Source of the DNA: Pustulibacterium marinum
GTDB taxonomy: Bacteria; Bacteroidota; Bacteroidia; Flavobacteriales; Flavobacteriaceae
Length of the DNA: 64,000 nucleotides
Direction of reading: 5' to 3'
NCBI RefSeq assembly: GCF_900116665.1
Contig: NZ_FPBK01000002.1
Coordinates: forward strand, 116,360-180,359
Shown: positions 1-10,153 of the stretch, one piece after another
Numbering within the stretch: position 1 is the first letter of the stretch
Layout of the letters: every line of letters begins with the position of its first letter
Made by a program: the position numbers and the translations under genes
Notes under the pieces: generated by a model
Seen by the model: the letters and a program-made list of their open reading frames with translations, nothing else
Told to the model about the DNA's origin: nothing
The model's database searches: none

Positions 1-1102
1 TTAGAATAGCTTCGGTAAACTTTTTATCATTAGAGAATACATACAACGCCAACGGATTTTCGTAACGTTTCAAAATAACATCTAAATCCTTATCGAACTT
101 ATAAATGATAATCGGTAGAATAGGGCCAAAAATTTCTTCTTGCATCAAAGCGCTATCCAAATTAGGTGCATCAACAATCGTGGGAGCTAGGTATAGTGTT
201 TCGGAATCGGTTTGTCCGCCAAAAATCAGTGTTTTATTTTGTAAAAGCGTCGTCAATCTTTCAAAATGTCTTTTATGAATAATTCTAGCAAAATCATCAC
301 TTTGCTGAATGTTTTCACCATACATTTTGGTAATCGCTTTTTTCAAAGCATCTACAAGAGCAGTTTTTCTACTTTCATGAACCACTATAAAATCTGGAGC
401 AATACAGGTTTGTCCGGCGTTTACAAATTTTCCCCATGCAATCCGTTTAGCAGCTAATTCAATACTGGCGGTTTCGTCCACAATACACGGACTTTTCCCT
501 CCCAACTCCAAAGTTACAGGAGTTAAATTTTTGGCTGCTGCTTGATATACTTCACGACCAATTTTGGTGCTTCCGCTGTAGAAAATATAATCCCACTGTT
601 GTTTCAAAAGTTGTTGCGCTAATTCTGGGCCGCCTTCAATCACGGTTACGAATTGAATATCAAACACTTTCTGAAGGATCTCTTTGGTTATGGCAGAAGT
701 ATGACTCGAAAATTCAGAAGGTTTCAAAACCACACTATTTCCGGCTGCGATGGCTCCAATCAAAGGAGAAATAGCCAACTGAAATGGATAATTCCAAGGA
801 GAAAAGATCAAAACTCTTCCGTAAGGTTGCTTATAAATATATTCTTTCGAAGGAAAATTAAGTAGCGTTCCGCTTACTTTTTCGGGTTTTGTCCATTCCT
901 TTAAATTCGAAATTATAAAAGAAAGTTCAGACAATACAAACTGTGTTTCGGTTGCCATGCTTTCAAATTTTGGTTTTCGTAAATCTTGATAGAGAGCTTC
1001 ACAAATTGCACTTTCGTGTTGCTTAATAACGCTTTTTAATTTTTTTAAAAGTGTAAGACGTTCTGCAACTGTTGGGAACGAATTTTTTATGAGTATAGAC
1101 AA
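1..1102 (-). CDS. NAD(P)-dependent aldehyde dehydrogenase, class 3-like (C-terminus cut off by window edge)
   Basis: Oxidises an aldehyde to the carboxylic acid with NAD(P). The reverse translation shows the ordered family motifs: a cofactor-site segment SPWNYPFQLAISPLIGA, then YSGSTKIG, ELGGKSPCIV, the catalytic cysteine in NAGQTCIAPD, and EEIFGPILPI close to the left edge. The lack of a signal peptide and the short N-terminus fit the cytosolic class 3/fatty-aldehyde group. No ATG fits the N-terminus. The best start is a TTG at 1102-1100, giving MSILIKNSFPTVAERL, with AAAGGAAAAG just upstream. The frame is open through base 2, so the gene continues beyond the window. It is divergent from the ilv leader, with which it shares a promoter region of about 60 bp. 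The substrate cannot be told from sequence. Confidence 0.88.
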   Translation of the reverse strand, partial: MSILIKNSFPTVAERLTLLKKLKSVIKQHESAICEALYQDLRKPKFESMATETQFVLSELSFIISNLKEWTKPEKVSGTLLNFPSKEYIYKQPYGRVLIFSPWNYPFQLAISPLIGAIAAGNSVVLKPSEFSSHTSAITKEILQKVFDIQFVTVIEGGPELAQQLLKQQWDYIFYSGSTKIGREVYQAAAKNLTPVTLELGGKSPCIVDETASIELAAKRIAWGKFVNAGQTCIAPDFIVVHESRKTALVDALKKAITKMYGENIQQSDDFARIIHKRHFERLTTLLQNKTLIFGGQTDSETLYLAPTIVDAPNLDSALMQEEIFGPILPIIIYKFDKDLDVILKRYENPLALYVFSNDKKFTEAIL

Positions 1103-1160
1103 AACTTTTCCTTTAAATTGGTTTCTCAGGTTAAAAATAATGGTTAATATTGATGTAACA

Positions 1161-1223
1161 ATGAAACAAGTAAAATCAATTATTATCCGAATTAGCATTA
1201 TTGTCTACTCCCAAAAGAGTTGA
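1161..1223 (+). CDS. ilv operon leader peptide (20 codons, Ile-rich)
   Basis: A short reading frame, MKQVKSIIIRISIIVYSQKS, placed between the divergent aldehyde dehydrogenase and ilvD. Six of 20 codons are Ile and two are Val; five of the six Ile codons are ATT. These are the end products of the operon downstream. The stop codon (1221-1223) lies inside the 5' arm of an antiterminator, and an intrinsic terminator follows at 1248-1284. This is the standard layout of an amino-acid attenuator. An in-frame ATG at 1140 would add seven residues (MVNIDVT), so the start is uncertain. The peptide itself probably has no function after synthesis. Confidence 0.82.
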   Translation: MKQVKSIIIRISIIVYSQKS

Positions 1224-1264
1224 TGCAGTTCGGTATATCTATAAGTTAAAGCCTGTATCAACTC
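1217..1264 (+). promoter_or_regulatory. Antiterminator of the ilv attenuator
   Basis: GAGTTGATGCAG at 1217-1228 pairs with CTGTATCAACTC at 1253-1264: 12 pairs, one of them G-U. This pairing takes up the 5' arm of the terminator at 1248-1260, so the two structures exclude each other. A ribosome stalled at the Ile codons (1179-1202) leaves 1217-1228 free and would allow read-through. A ribosome reaching the stop codon covers 1217-1228 and would allow termination. Confidence 0.8.
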
Positions 1265-1284
1265 ACTGATACAGGCTTTTTTTT
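1248..1284 (+). terminator. Intrinsic terminator of the ilv attenuator
   Basis: A perfect 13-bp stem, AAAGCCTGTATCA with TGATACAGGCTTT, a six-base loop, and a run of T to 1284. No complete plus-strand gene ends upstream; only the leader peptide precedes it. It therefore serves as a conditional terminator before ilvD, not as a gene-end terminator. Bases 1285-1452 between it and ilvD hold no other feature that I can recognise. Confidence 0.88.
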
Positions 1285-1452
1285 GTGGTTGAATGTAATT
1301 GAAAAACTAGAGTTAACTATTTGTTTTTTAGTTTTTTATGTTTTTATAGCTGCAATTGGATTTTATCCGTTCAGTATTTAAGGTGTTTTATTAAAAAGGA
1401 AACCTAATAAATTTGAAATAATAGAGAATAATACAAAGTTTTAACATATAAA

Positions 1453-3129
1453 ATGAGTTTAAAAAAATATAGTTCAATTGTAACCCAAAACGATTCTTTG
1501 CCGGCTGCTCAAGCCATGTTGCATGCGTTAGGGTTAACAGATGATGATTTACAAAAACCTTTTGTAGGTATCGCAAGTACCGGTTATGAAGGAAATCCAT
1601 GTAATGTACATTTAAATGATTTGGCCAAAGAGGTGAAAAAAGGAGTACAAAGTACCAACCTTGTAGGTCTTATTTTTAATACGATTGGTGTGAGTGACGG
1701 AATTTCTAACGGAACTCCGGGAATGCGTTACTCGCTGCCGTCGCGCGATATTATTGCAGATTCTATTGAAACTGTTATGGAAGCCATGGCGTATGACGGT
1801 TTGGTTACTGTAGTGGGGTGTGATAAAAATATGCCTGGTGCTTTGATGGCGCAATTGCGTTTAAATCGTCCTTCTATTTTGGTGTATGGCGGAACCATAG
1901 CTCCGGGATGTCATAACAACAAAAAGTTAGATATCATCTCTGCTTTTGAAGCTTACGGACAAAAAGTAGCCGGAACCATTGATCAGGAGGAATTCAAAGA
2001 AGTGATTCACAAAGCATGTCCGGGAGCGGGTGCTTGTGGCGGAATGTACACCGCAAATACCATGGCATCGGCTATCGAAGCTATGGGAATGGCGTTACCT
2101 TTTAACTCTTCTATTCCGGCAGAAAATAGCAAAAAAGGTTCAGATGCCGAAGCTGCCGGAGCCGCTTTATTGCACTTGTTGAAAGAAGACATTAAACCAA
2201 GAGATATTGTTACTAAAGAAGCTTTGGAAAATGCGTTTCGTTTAGTGACAGTTTTAGGTGGTTCTACCAATGCGGTGTTGCATTTTATGGCAATTGCGCA
2301 CGCTGCTGAAGTTGATTTTACGTTGGAAGATATTACTAGAATTGGAGAAACTACGCCTTTGTTAGCCGATTTGAAACCGAGTGGAAAATACTTGATGGAA
2401 GATTTGCACAACGTAGGTGGAATTCCAGCAGTAATGAAATACATGTTGAAAGAAGGTTTGTTACACGGTGATTGTATAACAGTAACCGGAAAAACATTGG
2501 CCGAAAACTTATTAGACGCTCCGGATTTAACCGAAGGACAAGAGATTATCAAAACAAAATCGAATCCAATCAAAGAAACTGGTCACATTCGTGTGTTGTA
2601 CGGAAACTTAGCAACCGAAGGAGCTGTGGCTAAAATTACCGGAAAAGAAGGATTGAGTTTTACCGGAAAAGCACGTGTTTTTGACAGTGAAACAGCGGTA
2701 AATGAAGGAATCAAAAATGGAGAAGTTCAAAAAGGAGATGTTGTGGTGATTCGTTACGAAGGTCCAAAAGGTGCTCCGGGAATGCCCGAGATGTTGAAAC
2801 CAACTAGTTCTATTATGGGAGCTGGTTTGGGTAAAGATGTGGCATTGATTACAGATGGTAGATTCTCTGGAGGATCGCACGGGTTTGTAGTTGGCCACGT
2901 TTCTCCGGAAGCACAAGTTGGTGGCGGAATTGCCTTAGTGAAAACGGGTGACGAAATCACGATTGATGCGGTGAAAAACACCATCAATATGAATGTTTCT
3001 GAGGAAGAATTAGCACAAAGAAAAAAAGAATGGAAACAACCTGAATTGAAAATCAAAACAGGAAGTTTATACAAATACGCAAAAACAGTTTCATCAGCCG
3101 CCAAAGGCTGTGTAACTGACGAATTTTAA
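1453..3129 (+). CDS. ilvD: Dihydroxy-acid dehydratase
   Basis: Cytosolic Fe-S enzyme of valine and isoleucine synthesis; it dehydrates 2,3-dihydroxy acids to 2-oxo acids. At 558 residues it has normal length. Cluster-binding motifs are visible: the CNVHL segment near residue 50, GCDKNMPG near 123, and [12 protein letters not shown] near 195. The C-terminal half has [20 protein letters not shown], typical of the IlvD/Edd family. It is the first structural gene after the attenuator. ilvB starts 14 bases downstream, so the genes are surely co-transcribed. Confidence 0.97.
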   Translation: MSLKKYSSIVTQNDSLPAAQAMLHALGLTDDDLQKPFVGIASTGYEGNPCNVHLNDLAKEVKKGVQSTNLVGLIFNTIGVSDGISNGTPGMRYSLPSRDIIADSIETVMEAMAYDGLVTVVGCDKNMPGALMAQLRLNRPSILVYGGTIAPGCHNNKKLDIISAFEAYGQKVAGTIDQEEFKEVIHKACPGAGACGGMYTANTMASAIEAMGMALPFNSSIPAENSKKGSDAEAAGAALLHLLKEDIKPRDIVTKEALENAFRLVTVLGGSTNAVLHFMAIAHAAEVDFTLEDITRIGETTPLLADLKPSGKYLMEDLHNVGGIPAVMKYMLKEGLLHGDCITVTGKTLAENLLDAPDLTEGQEIIKTKSNPIKETGHIRVLYGNLATEGAVAKITGKEGLSFTGKARVFDSETAVNEGIKNGEVQKGDVVVIRYEGPKGAPGMPEMLKPTSSIMGAGLGKDVALITDGRFSGGSHGFVVGHVSPEAQVGGGIALVKTGDEITIDAVKNTINMNVSEEELAQRKKEWKQPELKIKTGSLYKYAKTVSSAAKGCVTDEF

Positions 3130-3143
3130 TAGATGTCTGGCTT

Positions 3144-4877
3144 ATGGAGACGAAAACTTTGCAGAACAAACAAGAAAACATTGGAGTGAAAATGAAGATC
3201 ACGGGAGCAGAAGCTGTTATCCGTTGTCTTTTGGCAGAAGGCGTTGATGTCCTTTTTGGATATCCTGGTGGAGCAATTATGCCGGTTTATGACGAATTAT
3301 TTAAATTTCAGGATAAGCTACATCATGTGTTAACAAGACATGAGCAAGGAGCTATTCACGCGGCACAAGGTTATGCGCGTGTCAACGGAAAAGTAGGAGT
3401 GGCCATGGCAACTTCTGGTCCGGGAGCTACAAATTTAGTCACTGGATTGGCCGATGCTCAGATCGATTCTACTCCGGTTGTGTGTATCACAGGTCAGGTA
3501 GCCCGTCATTTATTAGGTTCTGATGCATTTCAGGAAACCGATATTGTGGGTATTTCTACTCCGGTAACCAAATGGAATTGTCAAGTTACGATGGCAGAAG
3601 ATATTCCAGCGATGATAGCCAAGGCTTTTTACATTGCTCGCACAGGACGTCCGGGACCGGTTTTGGTAGATATTACCAAAAATGCACAGTTTCAAGAATT
3701 CGATTTTGAATACAAACCGTGTACAGGAATTAGAAGTTATAAGCCAGTTCCGAAGTTAAATGTTGAAAAAATTGAAGCGGCAGCGGCACTCATTAATTCA
3801 GCGAAAAAACCTATGATCGTTTTTGGTCAAGGAATTATTTTGGGTGAAGCCGAAGCCGAATTGAAAGCGTTTGTTGAAAAATCTGGAATTCCTGCTGCGT
3901 GGACCATTTTAGGATTATCGGCTATGGATTCTGAACATCCGTTGAATGTTGGTATGGTGGGGATGCATGGAAATTATGCACCCAATTTATTGACGAATGA
4001 ATGTGATGTATTAATTGCTTTAGGAATGCGTTTTGACGACCGGGTTACGGGAGATCTTTCGCGTTATGCAAAACAGGCAAAAGTGGTTCATTTTGAAATT
4101 GATCCGGCTGAAATAGATAAAAACGTAAAAACAGAAGTAGCGGTTTTAGGAGATGTTAAAGAAACGCTGGCTGCTATTTTACCGCATATTGAAGAAAAAA
4201 CATATCCAGATTGGTTAAAGGAGTTTGAAACCTTATACCAAGTTGAATTGAAAAAAGTAATTGAGCCAGAATTGAATCCTGAAAAAGAGGGATTGACAAT
4301 GGCAGAAGTTATCAATCAAATCAATATTACTTCAGAACAAAAAGCAGTGATTGTTTCAGATGTTGGTCAACACCAAATGTTTGCGTGTCGTTATGCCAAA
4401 TTCAAACAATCAAAAAGTAACATTACTTCGGGTGGTTTAGGAACCATGGGCTTTGGTTTGCCGGCAGCGATGGGCGCTAAAATGGGAGCTCCAGATCGTC
4501 CGGTAGTTGCAATTGCTGGAGATGGTGGTTATCAAATGACCATTCAAGAATTGGGAACCATTTTTCAAACTCAAATTCCTGTGAAAATTGTGGTGTTGAA
4601 CAATGAATTTTTAGGAATGGTACGTCAGTGGCAACAGTTGTTTTTTGACAAGCGTTATGCTTCTACAGAAATGATTAATCCTGATTTTGTAAAGATTGCA
4701 GAAGGGTATCATATCAAAGCGAAGAAAATATCAAAAAGAGAAGAACTTGCCGCTTCGGTTCAAGAAATGATGCAGCATGAAGGCGCTTATTTCTTAGAAG
4801 TAATGGTAGAAAAAGAGGATAATGTGTTCCCAATGATACCAACTGGAGCAAGTGTTTCTGAATGTAGATTAAGCTAA
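3144..4877 (+). CDS. ilvB: Acetolactate synthase, large (catalytic) subunit
   Basis: ThDP-dependent enzyme that condenses pyruvate with pyruvate or 2-oxobutyrate, the first committed step to Val, Leu and Ile. The protein has 577 residues. The ThDP glutamate is in TRHEQGAIHAAQGYAR. GDGGYQMTIQELGT with NNEFLGMVRQWQ carries the metal and diphosphate site. VFGQGI and GMRFDDRVTGD belong to the central FAD/regulatory region. The start at 3144 gives a 16-residue polar extension before MKITGAEAV; the internal ATG at 3192 is an alternative. It is followed after 5 bases by its regulatory subunit. Confidence 0.96.
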   Translation: METKTLQNKQENIGVKMKITGAEAVIRCLLAEGVDVLFGYPGGAIMPVYDELFKFQDKLHHVLTRHEQGAIHAAQGYARVNGKVGVAMATSGPGATNLVTGLADAQIDSTPVVCITGQVARHLLGSDAFQETDIVGISTPVTKWNCQVTMAEDIPAMIAKAFYIARTGRPGPVLVDITKNAQFQEFDFEYKPCTGIRSYKPVPKLNVEKIEAAAALINSAKKPMIVFGQGIILGEAEAELKAFVEKSGIPAAWTILGLSAMDSEHPLNVGMVGMHGNYAPNLLTNECDVLIALGMRFDDRVTGDLSRYAKQAKVVHFEIDPAEIDKNVKTEVAVLGDVKETLAAILPHIEEKTYPDWLKEFETLYQVELKKVIEPELNPEKEGLTMAEVINQINITSEQKAVIVSDVGQHQMFACRYAKFKQSKSNITSGGLGTMGFGLPAAMGAKMGAPDRPVVAIAGDGGYQMTIQELGTIFQTQIPVKIVVLNNEFLGMVRQWQQLFFDKRYASTEMINPDFVKIAEGYHIKAKKISKREELAASVQEMMQHEGAYFLEVMVEKEDNVFPMIPTGASVSECRLS

Positions 4878-4882
4878 GGATT

Positions 4883-5410
4883 ATGGAAAATAAATTTTAT
4901 ACAATTACCATTTATACGGAAAATAATGTTGGATTGCTAAATCGCGTTTCCGGTATTTTCCTTAAAAGGCATATAAATATAGAAAGTATCAATGCTTCTT
5001 CAAGTGAGATTCAAGACGTTCATAAATATGTAATCGTAGTGCATACAACAGAAGATTGGGTACGCAAGATTATTGGGCAAATTGAAAAACAGGTAGAAGT
5101 GATTAGAGCGTATTATCACACAGACGAAGAAATTATTTATCAAGAATCGGCTATCTTCAAAATTAAGTCAGATTTGTTGTTTGATGAACGCCAGATACAA
5201 AACATTATCAAAGAAAGTAATTCTCAAATCGTCACAGTTTCAAGAGAGTTTTTTGTAATTGCAAAAACAGGAAGACGTCACGAAATAGAAGAAGTACATG
5301 ACAAACTGAAACCTTACGGTATTATGCAATTTGTACGTTCCGGAAGAATTTCAGTCTCTAAAGAAACCATGGAAATCTCTAAAATATTACAAGAGTTTCA
5401 GGAAAATTAA
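4883..5410 (+). CDS. ilvN: Acetolactate synthase, small (regulatory) subunit
   Basis: Binds IlvB and gives feedback inhibition by valine. At 175 residues it has an N-terminal ACT domain (residues about 5-80, TIYTENNVGLLNRVSGIFLK then INIESINA) and a C-terminal ACT-like domain typical of the long IlvH form (REFFVIAKTG, then VRSGRISVSK). It sits 5 bases after ilvB and 36 bases before ilvC. ilvN or ilvH naming is a convention; the length is nearer to IlvH. Confidence 0.95.
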   Translation: MENKFYTITIYTENNVGLLNRVSGIFLKRHINIESINASSSEIQDVHKYVIVVHTTEDWVRKIIGQIEKQVEVIRAYYHTDEEIIYQESAIFKIKSDLLFDERQIQNIIKESNSQIVTVSREFFVIAKTGRRHEIEEVHDKLKPYGIMQFVRSGRISVSKETMEISKILQEFQEN

Positions 5411-5446
5411 ATAGAAAAATTAATCAATACGAAATAGAAAATAACA

Positions 5447-6919
5447 ATGGAAAATTATTTCAATACACTGTCTTTACGCGAACAATTGAATCAACTTGGA
5501 GTGTGCGAATTTTTGGATGTTTCAGAATTCAGTGACGGTGTAGCAGCATTGGCAGGCAAAAAAGTAGTCATCGTTGGTTGCGGTGCTCAAGGATTGAATC
5601 AAGGATTAAACATGCGCGATAGCGGATTAGATGTGAGTTATGCTTTGCGTCCGTCAGCAATTGAAGAAAAAAGAGCATCATATGTAAACGCTACAGACAA
5701 TGGTTTTGTAGTAGGAACCTATGAAGAATTGATTCCAACAGCAGATTTGGTGTGTAATTTAACGCCAGACAAGCAACATACCAATGTAGTTTCGGCTGTA
5801 ATGCCTTTGATGAAAGAAGGAGCTACGCTTGCATATTCTCACGGTTTTAATATTGTGGAAGAAGGAATGCAAGTTCGTAAAGATATCACTGTAATTATGT
5901 GCGCGCCTAAAAGTCCGGGATCGGAAGTGCGCGAAGAATATAAAAGAGGATTTGGAGTGCCAACATTAATTGCTGTGCACCCTGAAAATGATCCGGAAGG
6001 AAAAGGATTGGCGCAGGCCAAAGCGTATGCAGCAGCAACAGGCGGACATAAAGCTGGCGTATTGCGCTCTTCGTTTGTAGCGGAAGTAAAATCTGATTTG
6101 ATGGGAGAGCAAACCATTCTATGTGGATTGTTACAAACAGGATCGATTCTTTCTTTTGACAAAATGGTTGAAAAAGGAATTGAGCCAGCTTACGCAGCAA
6201 AATTGATTCAATATGGATGGGAAACCATTACAGAAGCGTTGAAATACGGTGGAATCACTAACATGATGGATCGTTTATCAAATCCTGCTAAAATTGAAGC
6301 CTTCAAACTTTCAGAAGAACTAAAAGATATTATGCGTCCGTTGTTCCAAAAACATATGGATGATATTATGAGTGGTCATTTCTCAAAAACCATGATGGAA
6401 GATTGGGCAAATGATGATGTAAACTTGTTAACCTGGAGAAAAGCTACCGGAGACACTGCTTTTGAAAAAACAGCAGCTACAGCCGATGAAATTTCAGAAC
6501 AAGAATTTTTTGATCATGGAACTTTGTTAGTTGCCTTTGTAAAATCGGGTGTTGAATTGGCTTTCGAAACCATGACAGAAGCAGGAATAATAGAGGAATC
6601 TGCGTATTACGAATCGTTACATGAAACGCCATTAATAGCAAATACTATTGCTCGTAAAAAATTATTCGAAATGAACCGAGTAATTTCGGATACGGCAGAA
6701 TACGGTTGTTATTTATTTGATCATGCGTGTAAACCATTATTAACCGACTTCATGAAAAAAGTAGATACCGATGTTATTGGTAAATCTTTTGGAAGTGGCG
6801 ATAATAGTGTAGATAATAAAGAATTAATTGAAGTAAATGATGTAATCAGAAACCACCCGATAGAAGAAGTTGGAGCTTGGTTACGAACTGCAATGACTTC
6901 AATGAAAAAGATTATTTAG
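5447..6919 (+). CDS. ilvC: Ketol-acid reductoisomerase, class II
   Basis: Mg- and NAD(P)H-dependent isomeroreductase that turns acetolactate into dihydroxyisovalerate. At 490 residues it is the long class II (enterobacterial/plant-like) form with a duplicated C-terminal knotted domain, not the 330-residue class I form. The Rossmann motif [18 protein letters not shown] lies near residues 44-61. [16 protein letters not shown] and [13 protein letters not shown] contain conserved metal-ligand regions. It is the last gene of the tight ilvDBNC block and is followed by a strong terminator. Confidence 0.96.
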   Translation: MENYFNTLSLREQLNQLGVCEFLDVSEFSDGVAALAGKKVVIVGCGAQGLNQGLNMRDSGLDVSYALRPSAIEEKRASYVNATDNGFVVGTYEELIPTADLVCNLTPDKQHTNVVSAVMPLMKEGATLAYSHGFNIVEEGMQVRKDITVIMCAPKSPGSEVREEYKRGFGVPTLIAVHPENDPEGKGLAQAKAYAAATGGHKAGVLRSSFVAEVKSDLMGEQTILCGLLQTGSILSFDKMVEKGIEPAYAAKLIQYGWETITEALKYGGITNMMDRLSNPAKIEAFKLSEELKDIMRPLFQKHMDDIMSGHFSKTMMEDWANDDVNLLTWRKATGDTAFEKTAATADEISEQEFFDHGTLLVAFVKSGVELAFETMTEAGIIEESAYYESLHETPLIANTIARKKLFEMNRVISDTAEYGCYLFDHACKPLLTDFMKKVDTDVIGKSFGSGDNSVDNKELIEVNDVIRNHPIEEVGAWLRTAMTSMKKII

Positions 6920-6928
6920 TTGGGAGAC

Positions 6929-6978
6929 AAAACGGCTGCTATGTAGTCCATGCTCATTGGTATGGCAGCCGTTTTTTT
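6929..6978 (+). terminator. Terminator between ilvC and ilvA
   Basis: AAAACGGCTGC (6929-6939) pairs with GCAGCCGTTTT (6965-6975), with a long loop and a T8 run. It ends the ilvDBNC transcript at least in part. A leader-type reading frame was not found here. Confidence 0.8.
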
Positions 6979-7018
6979 TAAATTCGCTTTTTCAAAATAG
7001 AGAAAGCAGTATCTTTAT

Positions 7019-7050
7019 AAGCAAGCAACAAATAAGCTTGCTTTACTTTT
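7019..7050 (+). other. Hairpin upstream of ilvA
   Basis: AAGCAAGC (7019-7026) pairs with GCTTGCTT (7036-7043), followed by TTACTTTTT. This is a second, weaker stem-loop in the 161-bp ilvC-ilvA gap. It could be a weak terminator or a leader structure of a separate ilvA mRNA; sequence alone does not decide. Confidence 0.4.
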
Positions 7051-7080
7051 TAAATTTCCAATTAAATAAGTAGCAGAATT

Positions 7081-8343
7081 ATGCAAGAAGCAGCCACATA
7101 TTTTCCAAAACTAGAAGCTGTTAAAGAAGCTGCTAAAACATTACAAGATGTTGCAGCAAAAACACCTTTAGCCAAAAATCTTAGATTATCTAAAGAGTTT
7201 GAAGCCAATATACTCCTGAAAAGGGAAGATATTCAAATCGTGAGATCTTACAAGATTAGAGGTGCTTATAACAAAATAAGATCACTTACAGAACTACAAA
7301 AATCTAACGGAATTGTTTGTGCTAGTGCGGGTAACCATGCGCAAGGAGTTGCCTATTCCTGTAAAGAATTAGGAATCAAAGGAACCATTTTCATGCCGGC
7401 TCCAACGCCAAAACAAAAGGTAGAGCAAGTAGCTATGTTTGGAGAAGATTTTGTTGAGATTGTTTTGGTAGGCGATACTTATGACGATTCTTACGCCGCC
7501 GCAATGGAATTGTGTACAGAAAAAAAAATGACTTTTGTACATCCGTTTGATGATCAAAAAGTGATTGAAGGTCAGGCTACAGTAGGTTTAGAAGTTTTAG
7601 AACAAGCTTCAGAACCTTTAGATTATCTTTTTGTACCTGTTGGAGGCGGTGGATTGGCATCTGGAGTTTCCAGTGTTTTTAAACAACTTTCCCCAGAAAC
7701 AAAAATTATAGGTATAGAACCACTTGGTGCTCCTTCCATGCTTACATCCATGACGAATGGAGAAAATACAACCTTGGAAGAGGTGGATAAATTCGTAGAT
7801 GGAGCTTCTGTTAAAAGAGTTGGTGACCTTACGTTTGCAATCTGTAAGCAAAATTTATACAAGATGGCTACAGTTCCCGAAGGAAAAGTGTGCCAAACTA
7901 TTTTAGATATGTATAACAAAGATGCTGTGGTAGTGGAACCTGCCGGAGCATTAACAATTGCCGCACTCGATTTCTTTAAGGAAGAAATTAAGGGGAAAAA
8001 CGTTGCCTGCATTATTAGTGGAAGTAATAATGATATAACCAGAACGCCCGAAATAAAGGAACGCGCGCTACTTTATGCAAATTTAAAACACTATTTCATT
8101 GTTCGTTTTCCTCAAAGAGCGGGAGCTTTAAAAGAATTTGTTGCCGAGATTTTAGGTCCGGATGATGATATTACCCATTTTGAATATTATAAAAAGACGA
8201 ATCGTGAAAACGGTCCGGCGGTAGTAGGGATAGAATTAAAGAGCCCTGAAGATCTAGCCCCACTTATAGAACGTATGAAAGCACGTAAATTTTATGGAGA
8301 ATATTTAAATAACAACCTCGATTTGTTTCAGTTTTTAATTTAG
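7081..8343 (+). CDS. ilvA: Threonine deaminase (threonine ammonia-lyase)
   Basis: PLP enzyme making 2-oxobutyrate from threonine, the entry step to isoleucine. The PLP lysine is Lys58 in RSYKIRGAYNK, and the phosphate loop is VPVGGGGLASG. A single ACT-like regulatory domain fills about residues 325-420 (FIVRFPQRAGALKEFV). At 420 residues this is the shorter one-ACT form rather than the 514-residue E. coli type. It completes the Ile route encoded by ilvBNCD but lies after a terminator and a 161-bp gap, so its expression may be partly separate. Confidence 0.95.
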   Translation: MQEAATYFPKLEAVKEAAKTLQDVAAKTPLAKNLRLSKEFEANILLKREDIQIVRSYKIRGAYNKIRSLTELQKSNGIVCASAGNHAQGVAYSCKELGIKGTIFMPAPTPKQKVEQVAMFGEDFVEIVLVGDTYDDSYAAAMELCTEKKMTFVHPFDDQKVIEGQATVGLEVLEQASEPLDYLFVPVGGGGLASGVSSVFKQLSPETKIIGIEPLGAPSMLTSMTNGENTTLEEVDKFVDGASVKRVGDLTFAICKQNLYKMATVPEGKVCQTILDMYNKDAVVVEPAGALTIAALDFFKEEIKGKNVACIISGSNNDITRTPEIKERALLYANLKHYFIVRFPQRAGALKEFVAEILGPDDDITHFEYYKKTNRENGPAVVGIELKSPEDLAPLIERMKARKFYGEYLNNNLDLFQFLI

Positions 8344-8443
8344 AACTGATAATTGTTAATTTTTTTTCAACTTGAAAATTTCAACTTTTTTATCGTCTGC
8401 ATAATTGTTAAATTTACAATACTAACTACAAAAAAATATTATT

Positions 8444-10021
8444 TTGAAAATACCTGAACAATTTCAGATTAAAGAGCCCCTTCATCATAGGACATTCTTA
8501 AGTAACGGAGAGCTTAAAGATTGGGAAGGCGAAACTGCGGAAGTATATTCAACCATTTCATCTACCGAAGACTATAAACCAACTTTACTTGGAAGTGTTC
8601 CTAATATGGATGAAGCAAGCGCTTTAAAAGTATTAGCCGCAGCTGGTGATGCTTACGGAAAAGGAAAAGGAGCTTGGCCAACAATGAAGGTTTCAGACCG
8701 TATTTCGTGTATGGAAAAGTTTGTAGAACAAATGAAAACCAAGCGTGATGAGGTTGTAAAACTTTTAATGTGGGAAATTGGCAAAAACCTACCAGATTCT
8801 GAAAAAGAATTTGATAGAACAGTGGAGTACATTTATGATACTATTGAAGATTACAAACAACTAGATAGAGACAGTGCTAAGTTTGAAAAGCGCGATGGTG
8901 TGTATGCGCACATTCGTCGTGGACCATTGGGAATTGTATTATGTTTAGGCCCATATAATTACCCGTTAAACGAAACCTTTGCATTGTTGATTCCCGCTTT
9001 AATTATGGGGAATACAGCAATCTTTAAACCAGCAAAGCATGGCGTTTTATTAATAACACCGTTGTTAGAAGCTTTTAGAAATAGTTTTCCTAAAGGTGTT
9101 GTAAATATCATTTTTGGTCGTGGTAGAGAGGTTGCTGCACCAATTATGAAAAGTGGTAGAATAGATGTGTTGGCTTTGATTGGTAACAGTCAATCTGCTA
9201 TTGCATTACAAGATCAGCACCCAAATAAAAACCGTTTGCGTTTGGTTCTTGGATTAGAAGCCAAAAATCCGGCGATTATCCTTCCGGATGCAGATTTAAA
9301 TTTAGCGGTTGATGAATGCATCAACGGAACCTTATCTTTCAATGGGCAGCGTTGTACAGCATTGAAATTAATTTATGTGCACGAAGATATTAGAGAAGAA
9401 TTCAACAAGCGTTTTGCTGCGAAAGTTGATACGTTGAAATTTGGAAATCCTTGGGATGAAGGTGTCAAATTAACACCGCTACCAGATCCTGAAAAGCCAG
9501 CGTATATTCAAGAATTAATTGATGATGCTGTTGCTAAAGGAGCGAAGGTAATTAACAAAAAAGGAGGAGAAACGATTGAGAATTATATTTTTCCACCGGT
9601 GTTATATCCTGTAAAAGAAGAAATGAGAGCGTATCAGGAAGAACAATTTGGACCATTAATTCCTATCAAACCATTCAATAGTATTGATGATTTGTTAGAT
9701 GAAATTGCAGCATCCAATTATGGTCAACAGGTAAGTATCTTTGGGAAAGATGTGTACGAGTTATCTCCGTTGATAGATACGTTGGTGAATTTGGTTTGTA
9801 GAGTTAACCTAAACAGTTCTTGTCAAAGAGGACCAGATGTATTCCCTTTCACAGGAAGAAAAGATTCTGCAGCTGGAACTTTAAGTGTACATGATGCTTT
9901 ACGTTCGTTCTCCATCAGAACTTTTGTAGCTTCAAAAGACAATGAGTATAATTTGGAAATTCTGGAAAAACTACTAGAAACGAAAGTTTCAAATTTCATT
10001 AGTACAGATTACATATTATAA
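8444..10021 (+). CDS. gapN: NADP-dependent glyceraldehyde-3-phosphate dehydrogenase (GapN type)
   Basis: Aldehyde-dehydrogenase superfamily enzyme of 525 residues, expected to oxidise glyceraldehyde 3-phosphate directly to 3-phosphoglycerate with NADPH formation and no ATP. Visible motifs: GPYNYPLNE with Asn172, FKPAKHG, GLEAKNP with Glu272 as general base, and the catalytic Cys304 in [10 protein letters not shown]. The start is TTG at 8444 ([10 protein letters not shown]); no ATG fits. GapN is inferred from overall resemblance and not from a tested specificity; another ALDH function is possible. The gap 8344-8443 holds no gene. Confidence 0.82.
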   Translation: MKIPEQFQIKEPLHHRTFLSNGELKDWEGETAEVYSTISSTEDYKPTLLGSVPNMDEASALKVLAAAGDAYGKGKGAWPTMKVSDRISCMEKFVEQMKTKRDEVVKLLMWEIGKNLPDSEKEFDRTVEYIYDTIEDYKQLDRDSAKFEKRDGVYAHIRRGPLGIVLCLGPYNYPLNETFALLIPALIMGNTAIFKPAKHGVLLITPLLEAFRNSFPKGVVNIIFGRGREVAAPIMKSGRIDVLALIGNSQSAIALQDQHPNKNRLRLVLGLEAKNPAIILPDADLNLAVDECINGTLSFNGQRCTALKLIYVHEDIREEFNKRFAAKVDTLKFGNPWDEGVKLTPLPDPEKPAYIQELIDDAVAKGAKVINKKGGETIENYIFPPVLYPVKEEMRAYQEEQFGPLIPIKPFNSIDDLLDEIAASNYGQQVSIFGKDVYELSPLIDTLVNLVCRVNLNSSCQRGPDVFPFTGRKDSAAGTLSVHDALRSFSIRTFVASKDNEYNLEILEKLLETKVSNFISTDYIL

Positions 10022-10041
10022 AAAATAAGAGTCAATTTTTG

Positions 10042-10068
10042 AAAACCTGCTAAAAAGCAGGTTTTTTT
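10042..10068 (+). terminator. Terminator after gapN
   Basis: AAAACCTGC (10042-10050) pairs with GCAGGTTTT (10057-10065), followed by a T run. Confidence 0.85.
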
Positions 10069-10153
10069 ATGTTCTTTAACTTTTTGTTAGTCAAGTTTCT
10101 ATAGGCTTATAAGTAATTTGATGTCAGAATTATGACCAACTAAAAGAAATTTG

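Noticed and set aside
1248-1284. Terminator of the aldehyde dehydrogenase gene
   Set aside because: That gene lies on the other strand and runs away from the hairpin; the T run is on the plus strand. It belongs to the ilv leader.
2007-2573. A 188-codon open frame on the minus strand inside ilvD
   Set aside because: It runs fully opposite a well-conserved enzyme gene, has no recognisable motif, and arises from the codon pattern of ilvD. Treated as a shadow.
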